The notes under the pieces: generated by a model
Told to the model about the DNA's origin: nothing
The model's input: the letters and a program-made list of their open reading frames with translations, nothing else
The model's database searches: none
Origin: UBA7887 sp964408735
GTDB taxonomy: Bacteria; Pseudomonadota; Alphaproteobacteria; UBA7887
Assembly (NCBI GenBank): GCA_964408735.1
Contig: CAYPAX010000070.1
Coordinates: 1 to 25,925, forward strand
Reading direction: 5' to 3'
Length of the DNA: 25,925 nt
Translations under genes and position numbers: made by a program
Shown: positions 1-7,240 of the stretch, piece by piece
How the letters are laid out: each line of letters starts with the position of its first letter
Position numbering within the stretch: the stretch's first letter is position 1

Positions 1-1
1 T

Positions 2-184
2 GAAGAGGCCAAGATTGCGCTCGACAAGTTGTTGGAAGTTAAACCGGACTTTAGCCCAGATGCCGCACCGGCGGCTAATTCCCCGCTCAACCCCGAAGCG
101 CTGTGGCCCCTGTACAAACCTTGGTTCGACGGCCTGCGCAAGGCCGGTCTGGACATTCCCGACGAGCTGCTTGCGGAAGACTGA
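2..184 (+). CDS. C-terminal end of a TPR-like protein (partial)
   Basis: The window opens inside a reading frame that runs without a stop from base 2 to the TGA at 182-184, giving the last 60 residues of a protein. It has a short helix (EEAKIALDKLLEVKPDFS) that looks like the last half of a TPR unit, and a closing segment FDGLRKAGLDIP. Endings of the type 'GLRKAGL' after TPR repeats are familiar from class III adenylate cyclases with C-terminal TPRs in Alphaproteobacteria, so that is a possible identity. The catalytic part lies outside the window, so function cannot be assigned. The gene is followed immediately by a MITE-like element. Confidence 0.6.
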   Translation, partial: EEAKIALDKLLEVKPDFSPDAAPAANSPLNPEALWPLYKPWFDGLRKAGLDIPDELLAED

Positions 185-223
185 TCCCCCTGTTGAACCG
201 CAGTCTTGAGTCTGCTAATGGCT

Positions 224-383
224 GAGGCTGTTGAAAAGTCGGCCCAGGGCCAAAATTTGTTGGAATCGGCTCGAATTGATGGACTTGCGAATCTCTAAGC
301 CATTGAATTTGTTGGAAACAGAAATTCACTCGTAGGCTATATGAAAGGATAATTAAGGCTCTAGGGACTTTTTGAACAGCCTC
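224..383. mobile_element. 160-bp MITE-like element with IS-type terminal inverted repeats
   Basis: The left end reads GAGGCTGTTGAAAAGTC (from 224). The right end, read on the minus strand from 383, is GAGGCTGTTCAAAAAGTC, so the ends form imperfect inverted repeats of about 18 bp. GGCT lies directly outside both ends (220-223 and 384-387) and may be a 4-bp target duplication. The inside is AT-richer than the flanks, has no transposase, and carries the 12-bp direct repeat AATTTGTTGGAA at 254-265 and 306-317. Ends of the form GGCTGTTGAAAAAGTC are common among bacterial insertion sequences. I read this as a non-autonomous derivative; the IS family was not determined. Confidence 0.6.
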
Positions 384-426
384 GGCTAGGAGTCCCATAC
401 GCGCAAATGCCTTCAATATGGCCGGA

Positions 427-484
427 ATTGACGGCTTGGCAGACGTCTGCCGTTCATGCGGCCCTAACGGCCGTCCCCGTCAAT
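427..484. repeat. Nested inverted repeats, possible hairpin downstream of the lipoprotein gene
   Basis: ATTGACGG (about 426-433) pairs with CCGTCAAT (477-484). Between them sits the perfect 14-bp palindrome GGCAGACGTCTGCC at 438-451, and a GGCC-CTAA-GGCC mini-hairpin near 458-470. The segment lies just past the stop of the minus-strand lipoprotein gene, so it could act as a 3' RNA structure for that gene. There is no clear run of T, so a simple intrinsic terminator is not supported. The rest of the 300 bases between the first gene and the lipoprotein gene is the MITE-like element. Confidence 0.3.
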
Positions 485-520
485 GCCATGACATGCTGCG
501 AATGGGGCATTGCTAGCCGC

Positions 521-1141
521 TCAATAGCCGTAGCGTAGCCGGCCGTCTTCCAGCGCTTCGGCGATGATGTATTCGAGCTCCCTGATGTTGGCGTAGAGGA
601 TTGCGTTCGCTTCTTCGAGGTATGCCCGCTCGTCGGTCAGGGCGAGGACTTGGGCCTTGAATGCGTCCTGGCCCTCGCTCGTGGACAGGTCGCCGCCGAG
701 CGCCTCGATCTCGTCGATGATGTCGTCGATGCGCGCGTCATTGTCGCTGATCTCCCTTTCGAGATCCTTTTTCTCGTCTTTCAGCGCATGCACCCGCAGG
801 CCCGCATTGTAGGCTTCGATGAAGGCCAATTCGCCAGGGCCTGTGCAAACGCCTTCGTAGTCGTGCCCCGCGACGCCTTGGCGATAGCCGGAACCGGGCA
901 GGCAGTATTGGGAGAGGCCACGATTGCGGCCGCTGATATAGGCATCGATGTCGGGCGCGATGCGGTATTCCGCGCAGGCCTCGCGATGCTCCTGAAGCTC
1001 GTCCAGGCTCCTGCCCGCCGTGCCGTCGCCGAAGCCGATCCCGTACCAATCCCCGACCCGGCATTCCTCTTCCGAAAGGCTGGAACAGGCCGAGAGCAAA
1101 GCCACGCAGACCGAGGAGAGCAGAAGGGGACGGATCGTCAT
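521..1141 (-). CDS. DUF2799-type outer-membrane lipoprotein
   Basis: This 206-residue protein starts at the ATG at 1141, which places a lipoprotein signal directly at the N-terminus: hydrophobic residues 5-16 and a lipobox L16-S17-A18-C19. A longer start 13 codons upstream would bury the signal in charged residues and is less likely. After the acylated Cys, the protein has CRVGDWYGIGFGDG and later EHREAC, the pattern of DUF2799 proteins (a conserved DW.. G..DG segment followed by an Arg/Cys motif). The C-terminal third is rich in Glu, Asp, Arg and Leu and probably forms a coiled coil (around residues 115-195). It likely sits in the periplasm attached to a membrane; its role is unknown. It is divergent from dapF with 176 bp between the starts. 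Confidence 0.75.
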   Translation of the reverse strand: MTIRPLLLSSVCVALLSACSSLSEEECRVGDWYGIGFGDGTAGRSLDELQEHREACAEYRIAPDIDAYISGRNRGLSQYCLPGSGYRQGVAGHDYEGVCTGPGELAFIEAYNAGLRVHALKDEKKDLEREISDNDARIDDIIDEIEALGGDLSTSEGQDAFKAQVLALTDERAYLEEANAILYANIRELEYIIAEALEDGRLRYGY

Positions 1142-1317
1142 GTTGCGGGCTCTCGATATCCTGGCATAAGACCGCGGCAAAGTTGGCTCCCATCCGGGGA
1201 AGCGTATCGAACCATAGGCACCGCGCCGTCACAAGATGTCACGGCCGCATCGCCAACCGTCCGCCCCACTCCCTTTGCCATAGACGTCCCCGCCCCGCGC
1301 CCCATATAAGGCGGGTC

Positions 1318-2142
1318 ATGGCTGTACATCGCTTTACCAAGATGCACGGGTTGGGGAACGATTTCGTGGTGCTCGACGGGCGCCGGGGGGCGCTCGCCTT
1401 GAGCGCGGAGCAAGTGCGCGGCCTGGCCGACCGCCATACGGGCATCGGCTGCGACCAGCTTATCCTGCTCGAAGCCAGCGAGGCGGCGGATGCGCGCATG
1501 CGCATCTTCAACGCCGATGGCGGCGAGGCCGAGGCCTGCGGCAATGCCGCGCGCTGCGTCGCCTCCGCCCTGATGGAGGAGAAGGAGGCCGATACCGCCC
1601 TCATCGAGACCGGCATCGGCGTGCACGAGGCGCACGATGCGGGCGAGGGGCGGGTCAGCGTCGATATGGGCGCGCCAGGGCTCGACTGGCAACGGATTCC
1701 GCTGGCCGAAGAACGCGACACCTTGCATGTTGGCTTCGCGGCCGGGTCGCTCAGCGATCCCGTCGCCACCAATATGGGCAATCCCCACGTTACCTTTTTC
1801 GCCATGGACGTGGCCGCCGTGGCGCTGGAGGAGCTTGGCCCCGGCATCGAGACCGACCCGCTGTTCCCCGAGCGCATCAATGTCGGCGTGGCCCAGATCA
1901 CCGGGCCGGCGAGCCTGCGCTTTCGCGTCTGGGAGCGGGGCGTCGGTATCACGCGGGCCTGCGGCACGGGCGCCTGTGCCGCGGCCGTGGCGGCGGCCCG
2001 GCGCGGGCTCACTGGCAGGCGCGTGGCCGTGACCCTCGATGGCGGCGTGCTCGATATCGACTGGCGCGTGGACGATCACGTCTGGATGACCGGCGATGTC
2101 GCCACCGCCTTTCGCGGCGAAACCGACAGCCTGCTGCCATGA
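1318..2142 (+). CDS. dapF: Diaminopimelate epimerase
   Basis: DapF interconverts LL- and meso-diaminopimelate, the last but one step to lysine and the source of meso-DAP for peptidoglycan. The 274-residue protein has the full family pattern: KMHGLGNDF at residues 8-16, the first catalytic cysteine C74 in EACGNAARC, the NPHVTFF segment at 155-161, and the second catalytic cysteine C215 in RACGTGACA. The start at 1318 gives a normal family N-terminus (MAVHRFTKMHG) and is preceded by AAGG at 1308-1311, 6 bases from ATG. An open frame extends upstream, but those residues have no family match. A TATAAG at 1305-1310 could be a -10 box, which would make the leader extremely short. The gene overlaps mtaB by four bases (ATGA), indicating translational coupling. 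Confidence 0.97.
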   Translation: MAVHRFTKMHGLGNDFVVLDGRRGALALSAEQVRGLADRHTGIGCDQLILLEASEAADARMRIFNADGGEAEACGNAARCVASALMEEKEADTALIETGIGVHEAHDAGEGRVSVDMGAPGLDWQRIPLAEERDTLHVGFAAGSLSDPVATNMGNPHVTFFAMDVAAVALEELGPGIETDPLFPERINVGVAQITGPASLRFRVWERGVGITRACGTGACAAAVAAARRGLTGRRVAVTLDGGVLDIDWRVDDHVWMTGDVATAFRGETDSLLP

Positions 2143-3386
2143 GCGCGCAGACCCGAGCCCCCGAGGTGGTCACCTTCGGCTGCCGCTTGAATGCCTGGGA
2201 ATCCGAGGTCATGGCCAACCGCGCCCGCGCCGCCGGCCTCGACGACGTGGTGATTTTCAATACTTGCGCGGTGACAGCGGAGGCCGAGCGCCAGGCGCGC
2301 CAGGCCATCCGCAAGGCACGCCGGGCGCGGCCCGGCGCGCGCATCGTCGTCACCGGCTGCGCGGCGCAAATCTCGCCCGAGCGCTATGCCGCCATGCCCG
2401 AGGTCGACCGCGTGCTGGGCAACCGCGAAAAGCTTGGCGAGGCTCTTGTGCAGGCCGACGGCCCGGCCGTCGCGGTCGGCGATATCATGGCCAGCGAGGC
2501 ACCGGTCCCGGCCACCGTCGACGGACTCGCCGGGCGGGCGCGCGCCCACTTGCGCATTCAGGACGGCTGCGACCACCGCTGCACCTTCTGCGTCATTCCC
2601 TATGGCCGCGGGCCGAGCCGCAGCGTGCCGCTCGGCGCGGTCGTCGAGGAGGCCCGCCGGCTGGTTGCTGCGGGATACCGGGAAATCGTGCTGACCGGGG
2701 TCGATCTCACCTCTTACGGTTCCGACCTGCCGGGCGGCGGCAGCCTCGGCGGGCTGGTCACGCGCCTGCTGGCGGCGGTGCCGGAACTGCCGCGCCTGCG
2801 CCTGTCGTCGCTCGATCCGGCCGCTATCGATGCTGCCCTGATCCGCGCCTATGGCGAGCAGCCGCGGCTGATGCCACATGCCCATCTCAGTCTGCAGGCC
2901 GGTGACGACATGGTCTTGAAGCGCATGCGCCGGCGCCACTCGCGCGACGATGTGATCGCATTGTGCGAAGCCCTGCGCGCGGCGCGACCGGATATCGCCA
3001 TCGGCGCCGATATGATCGGCGGTTTTCCGACCGAAACCGAGGCGATGCTCGCCAACGGGCTCGCTCTTGTGGCCGAGTGCGATCTGGTTTGGGGCCACGT
3101 CTTTCCCTATTCGCCGCGGCCCGGCACGCCCGCTGCGCGCATGCCGCAACTGCCCGGCGATGTACGCAAGCAGCGCGCCCGCCAGCTCCGCGAGGCCTTC
3201 TCGGCCCGCCTTGAGGCCTATCTCGCCAGCCGTGTCGGCGCCGCCGAGCGTGTCCTGGCGGAGACCGCCACCGAGGGCTGCAGCGAAGGCTATGCGCCCG
3301 TGCGCCTGGCACATCCGGCGACGCCGGGCAGCGTCGCTCTGACGCCTATCGCCGGTCATGACGGCACGGCCCTGATCGCGGCATGA
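2139..3386 (+). CDS. mtaB: tRNA t6A37 methylthiotransferase MtaB
   Basis: MtaB is a radical-SAM methylthiotransferase that converts t6A37 to ms2t6A in tRNAs reading ANN codons. The 415-residue protein shows the N-terminal UPF0004 domain with three cluster cysteines C15 (TFGCRLNAWE), C43 (NTCAV) and C74 (TGCAAQ). The radical-SAM motif C144-x3-C148-x2-C151 follows in GCDHRCTFCVIPYGRG. The C-terminal TRAM-like tail is short. The FGCRLN motif separates MtaB from MiaB and RimO. The start overlaps the dapF stop (ATGA), and the stop overlaps the ftsY start in the same way, so the three genes are most likely one transcript. Confidence 0.95.
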   Translation: MSAQTRAPEVVTFGCRLNAWESEVMANRARAAGLDDVVIFNTCAVTAEAERQARQAIRKARRARPGARIVVTGCAAQISPERYAAMPEVDRVLGNREKLGEALVQADGPAVAVGDIMASEAPVPATVDGLAGRARAHLRIQDGCDHRCTFCVIPYGRGPSRSVPLGAVVEEARRLVAAGYREIVLTGVDLTSYGSDLPGGGSLGGLVTRLLAAVPELPRLRLSSLDPAAIDAALIRAYGEQPRLMPHAHLSLQAGDDMVLKRMRRRHSRDDVIALCEALRAARPDIAIGADMIGGFPTETEAMLANGLALVAECDLVWGHVFPYSPRPGTPAARMPQLPGDVRKQRARQLREAFSARLEAYLASRVGAAERVLAETATEGCSEGYAPVRLAHPATPGSVALTPIAGHDGTALIAA

Positions 3387-4324
3387 GCGGGAGCGACAGC
3401 AAGAAAGCCGGCTGGCTGAAACGCCTCAGCGCCGGGCTGGGGCGCTCGGCGAAGACCTTGTCCGACGGCATCGGCAATGTGCTTGCCAAGCGCAAGCTGG
3501 ATGCCGAGGCGCTGGACGAGCTCGAGGAGTTGCTCATCACGGCCGATCTCGGCGCTTCAGTCGCGGCGCGGCTGGCCGGCGATCTCGGCGCCAAACGCTT
3601 CGACAAGGATGCCGACGCTGACGCGGTGCGCGGCGCCCTGGCCGACGACATTGCGGAAATCCTGGCGCCGGTTGCCAGGCCGCTGGCGCTCGATCCCGCC
3701 AAGAAGCCCCATGTGGTGCTGATGGTCGGCGTCAACGGCACCGGCAAGACCACCACCATCGGCAAGCTTGCCAATCGTTGGCAGAGCGACGGGCGAAAAG
3801 TTATGCTGGCGGCGGGCGATACCTTCCGCGCTGCCGCGGTCGAACAGCTTTGCATCTGGGGCGAGCGTGCGGGCGTGCCCGTGGTCACCGGCAAGCCGGG
3901 CGGCGATCCCGCCGGCCTCGCCTACGACGCCTTGGCGCGGGCCAGGGCCGAAGGCAGCGACGTGCTCGCCATCGATACCGCCGGGCGCCTGCACAACAAA
4001 GCCGACCTGATGGACGAGCTGGCCAAGATGGTGCGCGTGCTGCGCAAGCTCGACGAGACCGCCCCGCACGACGTGGTGCTGGTTCTCGATGCCACCACCG
4101 GCCAGAACGCCCACCGCCAGGTCGAGGTGTTCCGCGATATCGCCGAGGTCTCCGGCCTGGTCGTGACCAAGCTCGACGGCTCGGCCCGCGGCGGCGTGGT
4201 GGTGGCGCTGGCGGAGCGCTTCGGCCTGCCGATCCATGCCGTCGGCGTCGGCGAGGGGGCAGAGGATTTGCGCGATTTCGGGGCGAAGGATTTCGCCCGC
4301 AGCCTGATGGGACTGGAAGCATGA
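3383..4324 (+). CDS. ftsY: Signal recognition particle receptor FtsY
   Basis: FtsY is the SRP-family GTPase that receives ribosome-SRP complexes at the inner membrane. The 313-residue protein has a helical N domain (about residues 20-95) and a complete G domain: P-loop GVNGTGKT at 116-123, DTFRAAAVEQL at 146-156, DTAGR at 198-202, TKLDG at 262-266, and the closing GVGEGAEDLRDF. It lacks the long acidic A domain of the E. coli protein; its N-terminus is short and basic (KKAGWLKRL), as in many Alphaproteobacteria. Its start overlaps the mtaB stop and its stop overlaps the yciB start, both by ATGA. Confidence 0.96.
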   Translation: MSGSDSKKAGWLKRLSAGLGRSAKTLSDGIGNVLAKRKLDAEALDELEELLITADLGASVAARLAGDLGAKRFDKDADADAVRGALADDIAEILAPVARPLALDPAKKPHVVLMVGVNGTGKTTTIGKLANRWQSDGRKVMLAAGDTFRAAAVEQLCIWGERAGVPVVTGKPGGDPAGLAYDALARARAEGSDVLAIDTAGRLHNKADLMDELAKMVRVLRKLDETAPHDVVLVLDATTGQNAHRQVEVFRDIAEVSGLVVTKLDGSARGGVVVALAERFGLPIHAVGVGEGAEDLRDFGAKDFARSLMGLEA

Positions 4325-4917
4325 GCGAAGCCACGCCGAGCGGCGGCAAGCAGCTCGTCAAGCTGCTCTTGGAGATCGGGCCGCTGGTGGTCTTCTTCAT
4401 CGTAAACGGGCGCGCCGGCATTCTGCCCGGCACCGCCGCCTTCATGGCGGCGACGGCGGTGGCGCTGCCCACCGCCTGGCTGCTGTTGCGTCAGATCCCG
4501 GTCATGCCGCTGGTCTCCGGCGTCTTCGTGCTCGGCTTCGGCGGCCTGACCCTGGTTTTCGAGGACGAGATCTTCATCAAGCTCAAGCCGACCATCGTCA
4601 ACCTGCTGTTCGCGACCATGCTGTTCGTCGGCCTGGCCTTTCGCCTCCAGCTCCTGCAGCGGGTGCTCGGCACGGTGATCGTGCTGACCGATTGGGGCTG
4701 GCGCGTGCTGACCTTCCGCTGGGCGGTGTTCTTCGTCTGCCTTGCGGTGCTCAACGAGATCGTCTGGCGCAGCCAGACCACCGAGACCTGGATCCAGTTC
4801 AAGCTCTTCGGCATCATGCCGCTGACGCTCGTCTTCTCACTCGCCCAGATGCCGCTCATAAACCGCTACCACGTCGCGGACGATGAGGACACGGAGGACA
4901 AGACCGAGACCACCTAG
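4321..4917 (+). CDS. yciB: Inner membrane-spanning septation protein A (YciB/IspZ family)
   Basis: This 198-residue integral membrane protein begins LVKLLLEIGPLVVFFIVN and contains GRQ-type polar turns between about five membrane segments. It also has the family signatures LTLVFEDEIFIKLKPTIVN and NEIVWRSQTTETWIQFKLFG. YciB/IspZ is needed for normal cell envelope synthesis and septation in several proteobacteria. The start at 4321 overlaps the ftsY stop by four bases and removes any doubt about the N-terminus. The C-terminus is a short acidic tail (DDEDTEDKTET). The operon ends here; an AT-rich mobile element follows 15 bases after the stop. Confidence 0.93.
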   Translation: MSEATPSGGKQLVKLLLEIGPLVVFFIVNGRAGILPGTAAFMAATAVALPTAWLLLRQIPVMPLVSGVFVLGFGGLTLVFEDEIFIKLKPTIVNLLFATMLFVGLAFRLQLLQRVLGTVIVLTDWGWRVLTFRWAVFFVCLAVLNEIVWRSQTTETWIQFKLFGIMPLTLVFSLAQMPLINRYHVADDEDTEDKTETT

Positions 4918-4932
4918 CCGCCGCCAGCTATT

Positions 4933-5070
4933 AATTGGTGACAGTTACCTATTATTTCCAATATTATTTATTCTTTTCAATAATTTACTAGTCTATTCAG
5001 ATGATAGTAGAGCACTAACACATTGGGATTATGAAGAAAAACCAGAAATAATAGGTAACTGTCACCGATT
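4933..5070. mobile_element. 138-bp AT-rich MITE-like palindromic element
   Basis: Bases 4933-4958 and 5045-5070 are inverted repeats of 26 bp with one mismatch. They share the core GGTGACAGTTACC followed by TATTATTTC. The interior (4959-5044) is very AT-rich, in sharp contrast to the GC-rich surroundings, and holds no gene. Frames read across it on either strand give the same peptide start (IGDSYLLF) because of the symmetry, so they are not real proteins. From memory, GGTGACAG-type ends occur near REP-associated tyrosine (Y1) transposases, and this element may be mobilised by such an enzyme encoded elsewhere. It fills the space between the convergent yciB and solenoid genes and could also act as a terminator hairpin for both. 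Confidence 0.7.
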
Positions 5071-5115
5071 GTATGGCGCGGTGGCGACGACGATGAGGGT
5101 TTCGTCACCTGCTGT

Positions 5116-6642
5116 TCAGCGCAGCGCGCCTGCCACGGTGATGAGGGTCTCGGCGCGGGCAACCGGTTCCATCAGCTCCAGGGCCGCTTTGAAGGCGCCG
5201 GCGTGGTCGCCGATCTCGGACAGCGCCAGGGCGCGGGGCAGGGGGGCTTCGATGGCGCTGAGCGTCTCGGCGCTCATCTCGCCTTCCGCCGCCAGGGCTT
5301 CGATGCGGGCGATCTGCCATTCGGTGAAGCCGCGCCGCTCGAGGTCGGCGATCTGGCCCGCGGTGATCCGCCCGGCGCCGGCATTGCCGCTATCGGCCTG
5401 GGCCGTGGCGATGGCGGCCATGGCATCGTCGCGCTCGTCGCCGCTCAGGCTCTCCGCCGCGGTCATGGCGCGGGCGAACATGTCAGAATCCCCCGTCACC
5501 GCCGCCACCTTGAGCAGGCCCGAGGCCTGGTAGGCGGGCAGGGCGATGGAATCGGCCATGGCCACCGCGGCGATGACGCGCCCGGTCCTGGCCGTCTTTT
5601 CTGCCGCGTCAGCCATGATAGAGGCGCGGATCTCGGGGTGGTTGATCGCGGCCGCAATCATGGTCGCGCGGCCGCCGGATACCTCGCGGGAGACGGCGCG
5701 CAAGGCGATGGCGCGGGTCTCGTCGTCGCCGATATCTTCTGCGGTCTTCTGCGCCGCGCGCGCGTCGCCCGCCTGCAAGGCGTCGAACGACAGGCTGCTC
5801 AGTGCCATGTCGCGCGCTTCGCCCCAGGGGATGCGGTCGAGCTGGTCGATGCCGCCGGCGGCAACCACCGCCGCCAGCGCCCAGGCCTGCGGCTCCTCGT
5901 CGGAAATGCCGTCCGCTAGGGCGAGCGCGCCCGCCACATCGCCCTCCAGGGCAAGGGCGCGGGCGAGGCTGCTGGCCGCCTCGTCGCGCGCCGGTCCTGG
6001 TGTCATTTCCTCGAAGGTTGCCCTGGCATCGTCAAGACGGGCGTAACTGGCCTCGGCATCGACGATGGCGGCCAGCGCCGCTTCGCGCCCGGCGTCGTCG
6101 CCGGCCATGACACGCGCCGTCGAGCGGGCCATGGCCGAGCGGCCCGAGGCGGCCAGCGCCGCGGCGACCTCCGCCAGGGCCTGGTGGCGGATCGCCGGAT
6201 CGCTGATCTTCTCCACTTCGGACACGGCGGACATAAGCGGGCCGGGCGCATCGAGCCGACCGCTCAATGACAGCAATGTGCGAATGCGATCAAGTGGGTC
6301 CGCGATGCCGCGCGCGGCGGCGATCGCTTCCTGCTGCGCGTCCTCGTCGCCGAGGGTGGCGGCAATGGCGCCCCAGGCCTCGGCGCGCGAGGCCGCCGTC
6401 GGCAACTCGGCGGCGAGGCTGCGCGCGCGGTCGCCGTGACCATGCGCCGCCCAGGCGCCGGCCACGCTGCTGCCGATATATTCTCCGGCCATCGCGTCGC
6501 CGGAATAGCGGATCACGTCGTCTGCCAGCACGAGCACGCAAAGCGGCTCCGGCGCGGCCAGGCAGGCATCGAGGTCGCCGCCCGCCAGCGCCGTTGTCGG
6601 CAATGCCAGGGTGCAGGCGATGGCGAGGGCGAAGCGCCTCAT
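5116..6642 (-). CDS. Secreted alpha-helical repeat (solenoid) protein, function unknown
   Basis: The 508-residue protein starts at the ATG at 6642, giving a clear signal peptide (MRRFALAIACTLALPTTALA, cleavage after ALA). The start overlaps the stop of the NUDIX gene by four bases (ATGA); the much longer open frame upstream is just the shadow of that gene. The mature protein is almost entirely Ala-rich amphipathic helices in repeating units of roughly 30-40 residues. The pattern is 'R..AL..IA.A.A.AG....A', as in HEAT- or TPR-like solenoids, with recurring Asp-containing turns. It probably lies in the periplasm and binds a partner protein. No catalytic motif is visible. I do not recognise a named family. 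Confidence 0.75.
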   Translation of the reverse strand: MRRFALAIACTLALPTTALAGGDLDACLAAPEPLCVLVLADDVIRYSGDAMAGEYIGSSVAGAWAAHGHGDRARSLAAELPTAASRAEAWGAIAATLGDEDAQQEAIAAARGIADPLDRIRTLLSLSGRLDAPGPLMSAVSEVEKISDPAIRHQALAEVAAALAASGRSAMARSTARVMAGDDAGREAALAAIVDAEASYARLDDARATFEEMTPGPARDEAASSLARALALEGDVAGALALADGISDEEPQAWALAAVVAAGGIDQLDRIPWGEARDMALSSLSFDALQAGDARAAQKTAEDIGDDETRAIALRAVSREVSGGRATMIAAAINHPEIRASIMADAAEKTARTGRVIAAVAMADSIALPAYQASGLLKVAAVTGDSDMFARAMTAAESLSGDERDDAMAAIATAQADSGNAGAGRITAGQIADLERRGFTEWQIARIEALAAEGEMSAETLSAIEAPLPRALALSEIGDHAGAFKAALELMEPVARAETLITVAGALR

Positions 6643-7175
6643 GGCGCCGGCGCCCCGCGCGGCATCCAGTCGCCCGTCGCGTGCGCGTCGCGGTGGTGTC
6701 TCAGCGCCCAACGCACGGTCGGAAAAGCGAGATCGTTCCACGGTATGTCCTCCCATTCGAATAGCTCGACCTCTTGGCTCTCGGGTCCTGGCGACACGGT
6801 ATCGTCGGTCAGACGCGCGGCATAGATGATTTGCACCTGGCTGATGCGGGGAATGTCGTAGATCGCCAGCAGACGGTCGATGGCGATCTCGGCATTGGCT
6901 TCCTCGACGGCTTCGCGCCGGGCGCCGTCCTCGCTGCTTTCCTCGAGCTCCATGTAGCCGGCGGGAATGGTCCAATAGCCGATGCGCGGCGGGATGGCGC
7001 GCCGGCAGAGCAAGAGGCGCCCGTCGCTGGCGGTGCAGACCGAGCCGACGACGATCAAGGGATTGCGATACTCGATGAAGCCGCAGTCCGGGCAGGTGTG
7101 GCGTGGCCGATTGTCCCCCTCGGGCACCGTCAGGACCCGTGGTCCGATTCCGCTGTTTTCGTCTTGCTCGGTCAT
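6639..7175 (-). CDS. NUDIX hydrolase with N-terminal zinc-ribbon-like segment
   Basis: The 178-residue protein hydrolyses a nucleoside diphosphate linked to another moiety. The Nudix box spans residues 73-97 (GYMELEESSEDGARREAVEE), with the metal-binding REAVEE present and Asn in place of the last Gly. Before it, TCPDCGFIEYRNP (C28, C31) is a zinc-ribbon-like segment, but only one CxxC pair can be seen. This layout is common in ADP-ribose or NADH pyrophosphatase-like NUDIX proteins; the exact substrate is unknown. It is divergent from the acyl-CoA synthetase gene (66 bp apart) and overlaps the following solenoid gene by ATGA. Confidence 0.88.
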   Translation of the reverse strand: MTEQDENSGIGPRVLTVPEGDNRPRHTCPDCGFIEYRNPLIVVGSVCTASDGRLLLCRRAIPPRIGYWTIPAGYMELEESSEDGARREAVEEANAEIAIDRLLAIYDIPRISQVQIIYAARLTDDTVSPGPESQEVELFEWEDIPWNDLAFPTVRWALRHHRDAHATGDWMPRGAPAP

Positions 7176-7240
7176 GGGGCCATCATAGCACTGTGGGGCA
7201 CGTGTTGGCTGCGGCCGTGAATCGAGCTAAAAGTCGCGCC

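Noticed and set aside
650..1309. 219-codon open frame on the plus strand upstream of dapF
   Set aside because: It is antisense to the lipoprotein gene, which has a proper lipobox and a family pattern.
2076..3359. 427-codon open frame on the minus strand
   Set aside because: It is antisense to mtaB, which has complete radical-SAM motifs and coupled neighbours.
4883..5533. Open frame running from the end of yciB through the AT-rich palindrome
   Set aside because: Its peptide changes composition at the element borders and mirrors the minus-strand translation; it is not a gene.
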